Assembly: GCA_001931905.2 (NCBI GenBank) | Contig: MSJI02000830.1 | Span: 26,008-90,007, forward strand | Reading direction: 5' to 3' | Source of the DNA: Cladosporium sp. IMV 00045 | Taxonomy: Eukaryota > Ascomycota > Dothideomycetes > Cladosporiales > Cladosporiaceae | Length of the DNA: 64,000 nucleotides | Program-made: the position numbers and the translations under genes | In this document: piece by piece, positions 53,317 to 63,595 of the stretch | Layout of the letters: the number at the start of each line of letters is the position of its first letter | Numbering within the stretch: position 1 is the stretch's first letter | Notes under the pieces: generated by a model | The model's input: only the letters and a program-made list of their open reading frames with translations | Told to the model about the DNA's origin: nothing | Database searches by the model: none

Positions 53317-56248
53317 CTACCTCCTCCTTCCCCCACGACTCAGCTCCCCCCACGCCGCCTCGACGCCCCTCTTAAGTTCGCGATAGCTGACGATAAAAAT
53401 ATTCTGCTCCTCCCTGCTGACGAGCTGAATGCGCTCATCGATGCCGGCGTCGAGTTTGTTCAGGCACGTGAGAATATGTCCCAAGTCGAGGACGGGGCGG
53501 CCGTCGTGGTCGACCTGGTGGAAGACGTAGTCGCGGAAGAGTTTGAGGTAGTAGCGCTCGCCGGTCTCGCTCCAGGCGTTGGAGGGCTGGTTCAAGTGCG
53601 CCGGGGCGTTGGTGGCGGTTGGTGGGGAGGATTCGGGCCGCTCGAGGATGGCGTTGAGTTTGGTGAGGAGGCGGACGAGGCGGCCGTTTTCGAGCTCGGT
53701 CATCATGTTCGAAGTCAAGTTGTCGTCGTGGGAGAGGCTGCTGTCGAAGGTGGACATGACGTGGTCGGAAATGTTGCTGATGAGGGTGTTGACGTTGTAT
53801 TCGGCGCTGGAGGCTACGGCTTCGTCGGATGGGTTGTGTGGGTCGAGTTGTGGCGGAGAGAGCAGCCATTGAAGACATGCTCGCAGCCTGTCGGTGTAGC
53901 TTCGACTGACAAGCTCCAAAGCCTTGGCAGGGTTGTTGTGTGCGACTGAGTTACGCGTTGCAATGTCGACAATCAAACGTCCGAGATCCTGTAAGTCTGC
54001 CTGTTGTTGCTCAACCGTGGGTCCGGAGTTGTCAAATTGTACAATGTCAAGTACAGAGCAACCGCTCAGGCGAAGTCGATTCTTAGAGGTAATCAGAACT
54101 TTGGAAGGGACCAAGGTTCTAGCTGCCAAGCCGTTTGAGTGGATGGCCTTCAGAGCATTGGCGAGTTGGACGATATAGCTCCAGAGTTCGTGCTCAGGAA
54201 CGATCTGGTTGGTCCTGTTGAAGGCTGCTGCACGAGAGAAGAATCGATCTGCCACGGTCTGTGACAGAGGGTGGTAGTCAAGAACAACTACAAGCGAGCG
54301 ATCTCCAAAAGCTTGTGTGGTAAATGCATCATGGACGCGGACGACGCTGCCGTTGCTGACCTTTTTCCAAGCTACTTTGGTATTGATAGCCTGATCGCTT
54401 GTCAATCGGAATCCTTCGATTCTGCGCAGCGCATATGTGTTCCCATCGATGCTGGATGTAGCTTTGTATATCCAGCTTGGGTATCCAAATGTGGTAGTAG
54501 TTCGCGAGTTCACAGTGTCAAGAGCGACCAGAGAGTGGAAGTGATTGTCCACATTTTGTGGCAACGTGCTGTTAGGGAACGTCTGTAGGGTTGCTTCCGC
54601 CTTTCGCTGAAGGTCCTCCCGAAGGTCGTCGGGGATGAAGAAGTCGGATGTTGCTCGCTGGTACGGCGTTATTTGTTCTCGGCGAGGACCGAGCGAGGCG
54701 TATAGATGGTAGTTCAATGGGTGTCTGAAGCTTGAAGTGTCCTGGAAGAATGCCTGAGCACCAACAGCAGGTGCAGGATCGGCGTACGGGTTGATGGTGG
54801 CCTGACTGCCATCAAGACTTTGGAGAGCCTGGCTGGCTAGAAAGGGGTCCGCGAATGCATTTATTTGGTTGCCCAACTGCGGTTGTTGATCCACCTGGTG
54901 ATGTTAGTGAAGCCCATGCAGATCGTCCCAGTCTCATTCACGCACCTGCTGCGATGTCACGAAGTTCTGTGGCACAAATTCTTGGAATGTGTTCTGAAAG
55001 CTTTGTTGAGGGACGAACTCGTTCGATGGTGCTTTCGAGTGCGACGTGGATGCTGGTGTTACGGTGCCTTCGAGCTGTAAGCCTCGCGACGCGACCCGAC
55101 GTTCCTTACGGCCGGGCTTTGGCGTACCTGAGCCCCGAGGGGTAAATGCTGCAGCCGCAGCCGCCTTTGGTGATATTCCCATGTTCTTGGGTTGTGTGAT
55201 TGCAGGCTGCGCTGCAAGTGTCTTTGGTGTGAAAGAAGGCGACTCGACGTTGAAAGACTTGGTCTTTGTCCTAGTGGAAACTCAGCAAATGCCAGAAGAA
55301 TGCGGAGAGCGGGATTACTAACGTGCCGAGTCCATTTGCTGGAGTCATGGAAGAGGAAAAGTCATGGTTGAATGGGCAAGTCCCTGTTAATGGTAAGCGT
55401 ACTGGGGACGCGTATAATAGGCAAGCGCACAAAAGCGAACCTTCTTGGAACTTTCTACAAAGTGGCCCATTTTTACAGGGAGTTTGACGATTTACAGGCG
55501 GACGGTTTTCATATCGGTTGGAGCCCGATGGGTAGTGCCGCCTCGCATCTCCAGACATCTGCGGGAAGGCAGAGGCCATATCATTCCGACCCCGACGGTC
55601 TCCAGGCTCGGTAAACACGCGACGCTGCCCTTTGAGCGCAGTGGTAGCTTGATATTCTGCCAAAAATCGAGTCGTGGGTTCAACCGGATCGGAGTTGCAG
55701 GTAGGCTGCGGATCAACCTCTTCTCGCTCTAGAGAGACGGTTTGAAGGGGAGAAGCGCGCCAAGACCGAGTTCTGGGATTCAGGAAGGAATACGATATCG
55801 GCTCGAGTGATCTGGAACGCTGAAGACGCTCTGGCGATGTCACGAGGCGCGTTTCAAGAGAGTCGTCGACAGAGTCTCGCAAATTCGACGAGCTCCGGTT
55901 TAGCGGCGGAAAGTCAGTGTCCAAGATAAAGGGGAGCCTTGGAGAATGCTCAAGCGAGAGACCCTCGTTCTTGGAAGAAGTTGAGGAGGCTGATGTACTC
56001 AAAGATCCAAATCGGAGTAGCTCGAGGGCTCGCCTCGAGGAGGAAGTTAAGATACAAGTGTCTGGAAGTTCAAGCGGTGGGCTGGATCCCGGGTCCAAGA
56101 GTTTTTGTAAGCGATCGCCGGCGGATTGTGAAGAGAAAGAATCGTGCCTCGCGGGGGCGTCGCTTGTGTTGTAGAATGGGGATGTTGTAGATCTGGACGG
56201 CAAAGTCAGTTGCTGTAAGTCCAGCGCACGGTACTTCTTCCGCGGCAT
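53317..56248 (-). CDS. PAN3: PAN2-PAN3 deadenylase regulatory subunit PAN3
   Basis: Predicted 923 aa from 56248, or 700 aa from the in-frame ATG at 55579 that resembles usual PAN3 starts (MASAFPQMSGDARRHYP). Exons (minus): 56248-55441, 55383-55323, 55270-54946 and 54894-53317; introns 57, 52 and 51 bp. Order: a Ser-rich N-terminal extension, a CCCH zinc finger (PCKNGPLCRKFQEGTCPFNHD) split by intron 1, the SFNVESPSFTP and FTPRGSGTP motifs, and the PAM2-like NEFVPQQ region. A pseudokinase follows (LRRIEGFRLTSDQAINTKVAWKKVSNGSVVRVHDAF, LVVVLDYHPLSQT, LSGCSVLDIV), then a coiled coil and the C-terminal knob (RYYLKLFRDYVFHQVD...FIVSYRELKRGVEAA). PAN3 dimers recruit PAN2 to poly(A)-bound mRNA. The exon 4 frame has no ATG at its edge, confirming splicing. 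Confidence 0.93.
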
Positions 56249-57900
56249 TGTGGCGGTTGAGGTGTCATTTGATAGAGCGCCATTGCGGAACGAGTGACTG
56301 GCGCTGGAAGAGTGAAACTCACTAGGATGCTTGGGAACAAGAGGCAGGTAGGGGCAGTGCGGGTAGAGAGAGCAATTACGCAGGAGTATTGCTCGACTGG
56401 ACACGAATAGCTCTTGCTGTCAGCGGCTTCTCCATAACGCTCCTCGGGCTGAAGTGGCGCGTAGTTAGCGAAGTAGCAGCGAAGAGAGGTCACCCAAGAA
56501 GCCTCTCGGCAAGCTGCCGGATGCGATAAGTTGGATGAGGTGCGAATAGAGATACAGTGGTATGGGCTGGCGGGACAAGATGCGCGCGAAGTCCGTCAGG
56601 GCAACGCGCGCGCAAGCACGACGACGAGGGACGACTTGGAGGCGTCGGGAAGCTCAAAGCGGCGGGTGGATCCACACTAAAGTTCCCGAGCTCTCTCTCT
56701 CGCTGTGGCTGCTCTTTCCGTGGCTTCTTTCCCAGCGACCACACACGTGAGAAGTCCAGCCTCCAGAACCTTGGGTCCGGTCCGATCCGGCCGTTGAGAG
56801 TCAGTCTTGCTGTCCTGTGCTTTGATGGAGGATGTTGGAAAAGAGACGTGAACTATTGGATAATCATAGAAATAAGAAGACTAGGTACGCAATTGACATT
56901 TGTTGCAGATACGAAAAGTCCGGAAAAGTTATCAACACGTCTGAGTACCACGTGTCTTTTTGAAGCGTAGGTAGCCTAGTACCGTCACTGAATATCTTGA
57001 AATCTTGGTCAATCATTCATTACTGGAGTCAACATATTCCAGCACGACAAGAGTGCAATAGCTGCCGGCAGGGGCAGGTGACTTCAGCCATCTAGAGGCC
57101 TTACTATCTCAATACGCTGCGAATATTGTCGTGCTCCCAAACCAGCCCAAGTGGCAGCAAGAGGCATGCCTTGAAGACGGCAGACTGTCTCGCTTTATTG
57201 TGTTCTCACCACGAACGCCTGTCTCTATGCCGTCTCCTTCTTGATGCATGGGGCAGAACAGGGATTGAACTATGCTATTGCCATTCTGCATAATCGCTTG
57301 CGATCGTCCGCATGCCGCATTACCGCCACAGAGAAGGCTGAAGATGCATGCATGCTTCTACCTGAACCACGGTAAGCCTTCCAAGGTTATTTCTCCGCGT
57401 GTGAAAGCTGGGCCAAAGACAGCTGCAGAGCGAGTCATTATCGACTATAGCCTTCTTTGATATGCTTCATGCGCTCTTGCTCGTGCAAGCTCGAACGATC
57501 GAGGAATCACACATAAGACCAGCCATATCGAGTTATCAATGTCAATCCATCTCGACAAAGTGAGCGCCAACAGAACAAGGCAACAAGAATCTCGACCATT
57601 TGCCACTCGCCTCTTCTCCCATCCTTGGCTTTGCCCCGCCCCAGACCTCGCACGGCTGCGCCCCCACCAAGCGATCATGACGAAAGCACCAAGAGATTAA
57701 CGGCACGACTAGAAGGCGCGCGCCGAAACCACAAGAAGAATGTGTATATAACCGGGCAAGGCCGGTTGTCTTCTCCACGTTCTCGCGAAGAGAAAGACCC
57801 TCGCCACTCGTATCAAGGCAACAATCGACTTGTCGCTGTCGCATACACCTGACAGTCAACAGAACTTCAAAACATCTGTACTGCATATACAAGTACAACC
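56249..57900. promoter_or_regulatory. Divergent intergenic region PAN3/WWM1-like gene
   Basis: 1.65 kb between divergent genes, with no supported gene. The PAN3 frame is open a further 52 codons to 56404 but without ATG. A 14-base match to the end of the inverted-repeat element lies at 56978-56991. The last 100 bases before 57901 are CA-rich leader. Confidence 0.5.
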
Positions 57901-59082
57901 ATGGCCGATTTCGCGCCGCCAGCAGTAAGCCTTACCCGGACCCCGGTCTACACTAACAGTCAGAGACACGTGTAACCACACCGCTACAGCGCACAGCGCA
58001 CAGCACAAAATCAAGAACCCACAGAGCCGCAGTAGCAGCGCAACAAGCACCACCACCACCAGCAACAACAAAGCTAACCATGCACTCCCACCTCCCCAGG
58101 GCCCACCACCACCCCAGCTCCCCGCCGGCTGGAAAGCGATCTGGAACGAGCAATACCAAGCGTGGTTCTACGCCAACACGGTGACCAAAGAGACGACGTG
58201 GGAAAAGCCCACCGAGCCCGCCTACCCGCAAGAAAGCCGTCCAGTGCCACCCCCCGAAAGCGCTCCCCCCGCCTACATCGACCAAAGCTCCAAACCCGCC
58301 GCCTACCCTGAGAAAAGCGCCTCCTCCTTTGCCAGCAACAACCCCTATGGCGGCAGTCCCGCCCCGGGCCCCGGCCCCGGCGTAGAAAGCGACGAAGCCA
58401 TGGCGCGCAGACTGCAGCAGGAGCAACTCCAGCAACAACACGGCGCGTCCAGCTCCCGCGGCGCATCCGACAGCTACTACGGCGGCGGAGCTGGCGGTCC
58501 CCCTCCCGGCGCAACAGGCAGTCCGAGCCCCTACGGCGGCGCGCCGAGCCAACTCCCCCCTCGCGAAGAAAAACGCGGCCTCTTCTCCAAACTCTCCTCC
58601 AAATTCGGCGGCAGCAGCAGCGGCCAGCGACCTCCGCAACACTACGGAGGCGGCGGAGGCTATCCCCAGCAAGGCTACGGAGGCGGATACCCACAGCAAG
58701 GAGGCTACGGGCCACCACACGGCTACGGCGGCTACCCACCGCAAGGCTACGGAGGCGGCTACGGCGGAGGGCCGATGTACGGCGGATACCCGCAGCAGGG
58801 CATGTACGGGCAGCCGCCTAGGAGGCAGGGAGGCGGGTTGGGAGCGGGCGGAGGCGCGGCGCTGGGTCTCGGCGCGGGTATGATGGGGGGTATGATGATG
58901 GGGGGTATGATGGCTAATAGTGGCGATGAGCAGGATGCTTATCAGGATGGGTGAGTTTTTCTTGCGATCTTGTCGCACAAGATGATGATTGCGATTGAAT
59001 TGGGTTGAAAATGCTGACTTGTGTGATTTGCAGATATGATGATGGAATGGACGCTGGTGGTGATGATGGTGGTGGAGATTAA
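57901..59082 (+). CDS. WW-domain protein, WWM1-like, with Gly/Tyr/Gln-rich tail
   Basis: Predicted 307-aa protein. Exons 57901-57924 (MADFAPPA), 58100-58950 and 59034-59082; introns 175 and 83 bp. One WW domain follows at once: LPAGWKAIWNEQYQAWFYANTVTKETTWEKP. Next come a Pro-rich region (PPPESAPPAYID), a short basic helix (EEKRGLFSKLSSKFGG), and a long low-complexity tail of YGGGYPQQGGYGPP-like units. A hydrophobic Met/Gly segment (GLGAGMMGGMMMGGMM) and an acidic end complete it. This order matches fungal Wwm1, which in yeast binds the metacaspase Mca1. The tail is prion-like in composition. Function by analogy only, so no symbol is given. Confidence 0.85.
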
Positions 59083-59822
59083 TCGGGCATTGAGGATTTG
59101 GATCCTGATTGACCATGAGTGTTGATTTGGCCCACTTTGCTGCTCAAGGGCTGATGGATTGAGAAGAAAGGATGGACGAATAGCATGAAATGTTAAGACG
59201 AGTTTCATTGTTTCGCCTGAAGGCACCTAGAATTCCCCAAGTGGATTCCCTCCCATCTGTGCAGTCACATACACAACGACCAAGTACGAAGAAATCGATG
59301 AAACCCAAGCGAGAGATGCAACAACACGAAGATGGACTACGCCACCACTACAACCAAACGCTTTCAGACCAGACAACGGATGATTAGACAGACTCAACAG
59401 ATCATGCAGAACTGTCCAGATCGAATATGTGAGAAAAAACGTCATTTGTGACTAAGCATTGAATCATGAACAACCCATATCAAACGCTTCTTCCCATGCC
59501 CATAGGTGGTAGTAGGCAGCAGAGGGGGAAACACGGCAGCAACAAACCCCCATCTCCTCACCGCCAAACGACATCTCTGTCAAACCAACGGCGGGTCAGT
59601 TCCCTCTCCCTCCCACAAATTCACACCAATGCCACGCCGCAGCACACAAAACGAGAGATGTCTTCCCTTCCCCTTCCTCTCGAAATGCTTTCTTTGTGTT
59701 GACATACAACCGGAGCAAATCCAGTCACGCCTTCCGACCCCGTCCTCGTCTGCTACCCATGAGCCCCTCCAAAAAGAAATCCAAAAATCACAGCTGCCCT
59801 GGAAGGGCTTCGATATAGGAAT
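59083..59822. other. Intergenic region WWM1-like gene/tRNA-Lys
   Basis: No gene seen. T-runs suitable for Pol III termination of the tRNA lie on the minus strand at 59783-59787 and 59771-59775. Confidence 0.55.
59783..59787 (-). terminator. Pol III oligo-T terminator of tRNA-Lys
   Basis: Five T on the minus strand 36 bases past the tRNA 3' end, with a second T5 run 12 bases further. Confidence 0.6.
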
Positions 59823-59915
59823 AGCCGAAGGTGGGGCTCGAACCCACGACCTTGAGGTTGATCTCTTTAGCTGTTATATAAGAGCCACACGCTCTACCGA
59901 TTGAGCTACCCCGGC
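59823..59915 (-). tRNA. tRNA-Lys (anticodon CTT) with a 20-nt intron
   Basis: Minus strand: acceptor arm GCCGGGG pairs with CTTCGGC (two G-U pairs), D-arm GCTC...GAGC, T-arm GTGGG TTCGAGC CCCAC, and A-box and B-box are both intact. The anticodon loop reads C-T-CTT-A, and a 20-base intron (59859-59878) follows base 37, the standard eukaryotic position. The intron contains AAAGAG, which can pair with the CTCTT of the anticodon loop as in other nuclear tRNA precursors. The anticodon stem has one T-T mismatch (TGTGG with CCTCA). The discriminator base would be U. Mature length 73 nt. Confidence 0.92.
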
Positions 59916-60530
59916 AAGGGATGTGTTGATGTTGTCGGGGAGCGGATGGGCGGGTGAAGACGACTGGGGAAGGTTGCTGGCGAATTTTTTCGGAATTTTT
60001 TGGGGTGGGTCGGACGGGTTCCGCTGACGGTAGGGTTGGTGGGCCGAGAGTGGGCCGAGGGTTGGCCTGGGCGTGTGGTGGGTGTGTGGTCGTTGGTGAG
60101 GGTGGTTGCGAGGTTGCGAGATTTGTTCACTTACATGCCTTTGGCTGGGTGGGAAGGAGCGGCTGGCGTGCCTTCCTTCCTTGTATTTGTTGGTATGGCC
60201 AGACTTCGCTTCGAATTTTCGCAGTCCGGATGCGCGGCTTTTGACCCAGACGAGTCTGCGTCCTGAGAGACAGTTGATTGTCTTCGACTTGACTGTCCAT
60301 ACGCGGGTTAGGCACACTGTGTTCGATCCCACGGTGGCTTCAGACCATCCAGGAGCTGAGCGGGCGCTTTCGATGCTCCCCCAACCTGCTTCGAGAAAGA
60401 CTGTTCTTGCGCAACTTCTTAACTCCGCCGTCAATGCCCATGTTGGCCGCTCCAGCCTATGTCAGGCCTCAACTGCGGCGAAACCTTTCAACGCTTCAAT
60501 GATCGTAATCACAGTCTTCACTTGCCAGTC
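59916..60530. other. Intergenic region tRNA-Lys/MCX1
   Basis: tRNA 5' flank and 3' flank of the ClpX gene. A single B-box-like TTCGATCC near 60319 has no matching tRNA fold. No gene seen. Confidence 0.5.
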
Positions 60531-62417
60531 CTAGAATCCCGCCGCCGTAGCCTTCTCGCGATACTCCTCAAACGTCCTCGCCGCGCCCCCTCTCGAATTA
60601 TTTCTCGCCCTCTTCTCCATCTCGCTCTCACCGCTCGCCTCCTCCAACTTCCTGCGCTCCTCCCAAGCCTCCTCTTCGGCAGCAATGGCAGCCTGGAATT
60701 TCCCCTGCTGCCCGCGGCGGAAGTACACAGCAGCGGCCTTCTTGTCCGCCACGTCGCCGGTGATGAGGACGAACTTGACGCTCGAGCCGGGCGTCTCGAA
60801 CATGGCGTCGGCGAGCAGGCGTTCCATCACCGTGCGCAGACCGCGCGCGCCCGTGCCCATTTTGGACGCGGTGGTGGCGATGGAGTGCAGAGCTGCCGAG
60901 GTGAGGCGCAGCTCGATCGAGGAGAGGTGGAAGAGTTGCTCGTACTGTTTGAGGAGGCTGTTGCGCGGCTCGGTGAGGACTTTGACGAGGGCGGCGACGT
61001 CGAGGCTGCTGAGGGCGCAGGAGAGGGGGATGCGGCCGACTAGTTCGGGGATGAGGCCGTATTTTTGCAGGTCTTGCGGTTCGACGAGGTCGAGGGTGTT
61101 GTAGACTCTCTTGGCGGGTGTGGAGTCTTGGGTGGATGGGGCGAAGTATGGGAGGTGTTGTTCGAATAGCTCGTCTTCGCCTTCAAGGAGGGTTTCGTGC
61201 GCGGTCGAGTCGGATGAGGAGCCTGGTGATGCGCGGACGGTGGCGCCGAATCCTATGCTGCCCTTGCTGATGCGGTCGAGCACCATTTGGTGTAGGCCGT
61301 TGAAGGCGCCGGCGCAGATGAACAGGATGTTGTCTGTCTTGACGTTGTAGGTTTCGCCCTTCTGGCTTCCTCCTGAGTTTTGCTGGCCCAGATTGCTTCC
61401 GGATAATGGACTATTAGTCGGATATCCTTGGCTTGTGCCACCTCTGTTGGGCGAACCACTACCACGCTCTTGCTTGGCTTGGATTTGCAGCGTAGTGCCT
61501 TCGATGATCTTGAGCAATGACTGCTGCACACCTTCGCCGCTCACATCCTTGCCGTGGCTTACTTTGGCTGTAGCGATCTTGTCGATTTCGTCAAGGCAGA
61601 TGATCCCACGCTCAGCTTTGGCGATGTCGTAGTTTGCCGCGGCCAGCAATCTTTGTACGCAGACATCGGCGTCCTCGCCAATGTATCCTGCTTGTGTGAA
61701 AGGTGTGCAGTCGGAGATGGAAAAGGGCACCTGAAGGCTTCGCGCGAGGGTTTTCACCATCAAGGTCTTTCCCACGCCGGAGGGACCCAGCAACAGAATG
61801 TTGCTTTTGTCGATCGTGAGCGGACTCTGGTCGAGCAGCGGCGAAGGGTCAAGTTCATCGTGCTCTGGCTGATTCGACAGACGTGGGTCTGCGGGCGGCC
61901 ATGAATTCAGCTCGACCGTCCTCTGCTGCCCAGGGAACTCATCTTCCCAGTCTTTCGTCAGCGAGGGCACAGCAATGCCTCGTTTGAGCTCGCCCTCTTT
62001 ACCTTCGACAGGATGGGTGGTGTGTCTATGCCTCAAGCGCCGTCGCTCTTCTTGCGCCGCCAACTCCTCCTCTTCTTCGTCGCGGCGTTGTAGTTCTTGT
62101 ATGCGCTGGTAATGATTGTATACTGCTGTGGCGAGTGTCTTTTTGGCACGCTCTTGACCGACAACGAATTGATCGAGGTGTTGCTTTAGAATTGTTGGTG
62201 TGATGCGTGGAGCACCGATGTTGCTCGCATCGCGAAGAGGGCCTTCGGTTGGCCCGCCAGCTTCGTAGATGCCGGTGTATGGTTGATTGGTGAAGTCCGA
62301 TCGATTGTAGGTATCTCGTCGGGGGCCAGAGGTGGTCAAATGTCTTCGGAGGATGTATGAAATGGTGATGTAGGAATGTCGGGCCTGGGGTGAGACGGTG
62401 GCGGTTAAGGTGGGCAT
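60531..62417 (-). CDS. MCX1: Mitochondrial ClpX-type AAA+ unfoldase
   Basis: 628-aa intronless protein. The N-terminus ([29 protein letters not shown]) is basic and hydroxylated, like a mitochondrial presequence; there is no ClpX zinc-binding domain, as usual for fungal forms. AAA+ motifs: Walker A GPSGVGKT near residue 211, pore loop GYIGED, Walker [11 protein letters not shown], and sensor-2 [13 protein letters not shown]. Inserts occur after the first helix (Glu/Arg-rich) and after Walker B (Gly/Ser/Asn-rich). The ClpP-docking loop reads [10 protein letters not shown], with the IGF tripeptide encoded at 61248-61256. In other organisms ClpX unfolds proteins for ClpP or acts alone, for example on ALA synthase in haem synthesis. 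The ATG at 62417 is the first in the frame; upstream codons are non-ATG. Confidence 0.93.
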   Translation of the reverse strand: MPTLTATVSPQARHSYITISYILRRHLTTSGPRRDTYNRSDFTNQPYTGIYEAGGPTEGPLRDASNIGAPRITPTILKQHLDQFVVGQERAKKTLATAVYNHYQRIQELQRRDEEEEELAAQEERRRLRHRHTTHPVEGKEGELKRGIAVPSLTKDWEDEFPGQQRTVELNSWPPADPRLSNQPEHDELDPSPLLDQSPLTIDKSNILLLGPSGVGKTLMVKTLARSLQVPFSISDCTPFTQAGYIGEDADVCVQRLLAAANYDIAKAERGIICLDEIDKIATAKVSHGKDVSGEGVQQSLLKIIEGTTLQIQAKQERGSGSPNRGGTSQGYPTNSPLSGSNLGQQNSGGSQKGETYNVKTDNILFICAGAFNGLHQMVLDRISKGSIGFGATVRASPGSSSDSTAHETLLEGEDELFEQHLPYFAPSTQDSTPAKRVYNTLDLVEPQDLQKYGLIPELVGRIPLSCALSSLDVAALVKVLTEPRNSLLKQYEQLFHLSSIELRLTSAALHSIATTASKMGTGARGLRTVMERLLADAMFETPGSSVKFVLITGDVADKKAAAVYFRRGQQGKFQAAIAAEEEAWEERRKLEEASGESEMEKRARNNSRGGAARTFEEYREKATAAGF

Positions 62418-63595
62418 GATGGGAGAGAGGGCATGTGTGAGAGTGGAGGTGTGAGTGAAATAAATCAAACTGTTTGAACCAAGTGGAATGCAATCATGAA
62501 TTGACGATGTGACTATAGTAGTAGCAGTGCCTTCATGTGAGAGCGTGTATAGCTATCAGGTCGAGGACAAGCAGTCTGGTATCTCCGGTGTCGCTGTCGG
62601 CAAACGTCACATCATCATGGAGGGAAACAAGCAAGGAGCTTTGACCGAACATGCTGTTGACACCCCGCCCCTCCTCCACTTTGCGTTTGGGGAAAGGTCC
62701 GATTAGATTGAGATTAAGTTGAGAGGGAGTTGGTCGTGTGTTGTTTTGTGATGAAGAATGTAGCAATGGATATCATGTTGCTTATGCATATCTTGAGAAG
62801 AAGAAGAAGAAGAAGAAGAAGAAGAAGAAGAAGAAGAAGAAGACGCCTCACCCACCACCACTACTTCTGACAACCCCGTCAAACATTTCCCAGTGACACG
62901 ATGATTGCAGCAAACATGGGCGGAGTGAGACTGCTGAGGCGCTTCTGGGGCGGTTGGTGGCAGTAGCGCGGGCTGTTAGCACACACCAACCCGAGTGCAG
63001 TAGTGGACCTGGGGCAAAAGTTGGCGGGTGTTGAGCTGGTGCCAGTCTGGAGTCGCCCGACAAAAACAAGAGACACCACCACCATCGTTCTCCTCGTCAG
63101 TCTGCATGCGACTGCGATTCCCGATGGATGAGAGCGACAGTCCAGGCCTGTGCCTACACACGCACACGCGCTCCTGCAGCTCATCGTTTCTGGCCCGTAG
63201 CCTTTTATCACTTTTAGCTCGCAAGCAAACGACGGCCCAGCCCTTCGTGTGCAGAGGCCTGTGTTTAGCGGGGCATCGCCAATTGCCTCACCTTGCCTTG
63301 CCTCGCCTCTACCTTGTCCTGATCTTCATACAAGAGGTGGTGTAGGTCCCTACTCCTCCCCTCTCTTATCATATACCTCACCCTGCCTTACCTTCTTCTC
63401 CACTACAACCCTCACCTCCTCTGCCTTCTGCTCCTCCACTTCAAACTCCACCTCCACCTCCACCTCCAGAACCTCTCCCCAAGCTACCTACTGCTTCTGT
63501 ATTTTAATTTGAGCGACTGCCTTCTTACCTTGGTCTGACGACATTGACCCATCACACCTCACAACACCACTCACAACACCAGAAGACCACCCACC
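62418..63595. promoter_or_regulatory. Divergent upstream region MCX1/GBE1
   Basis: 1.18 kb between divergent start codons. Contains an (AAG)n microsatellite at 62797-62842 and, before GBE1, a CT-rich leader (CCTCACCTTGCCTTGCC, CTCCACCTCCACCTCC) typical of a highly expressed fungal gene. No operator claimed. Confidence 0.55.
62797..62842. repeat. (AAG)n microsatellite
   Basis: About fifteen uninterrupted GAA/AAG units between divergent promoters. Confidence 0.95.

Noticed and set aside
59124..59136. TGGCCCACTT match to the inverted-repeat element arm
   Set aside because: Only ten bases and without the terminal sequence; plausible by chance.
60300..60345. B-box-like TTCGATCC suggesting a second tRNA
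   Set aside because: The flanking bases do not form a five-pair T-stem and no A-box or acceptor arm is present.
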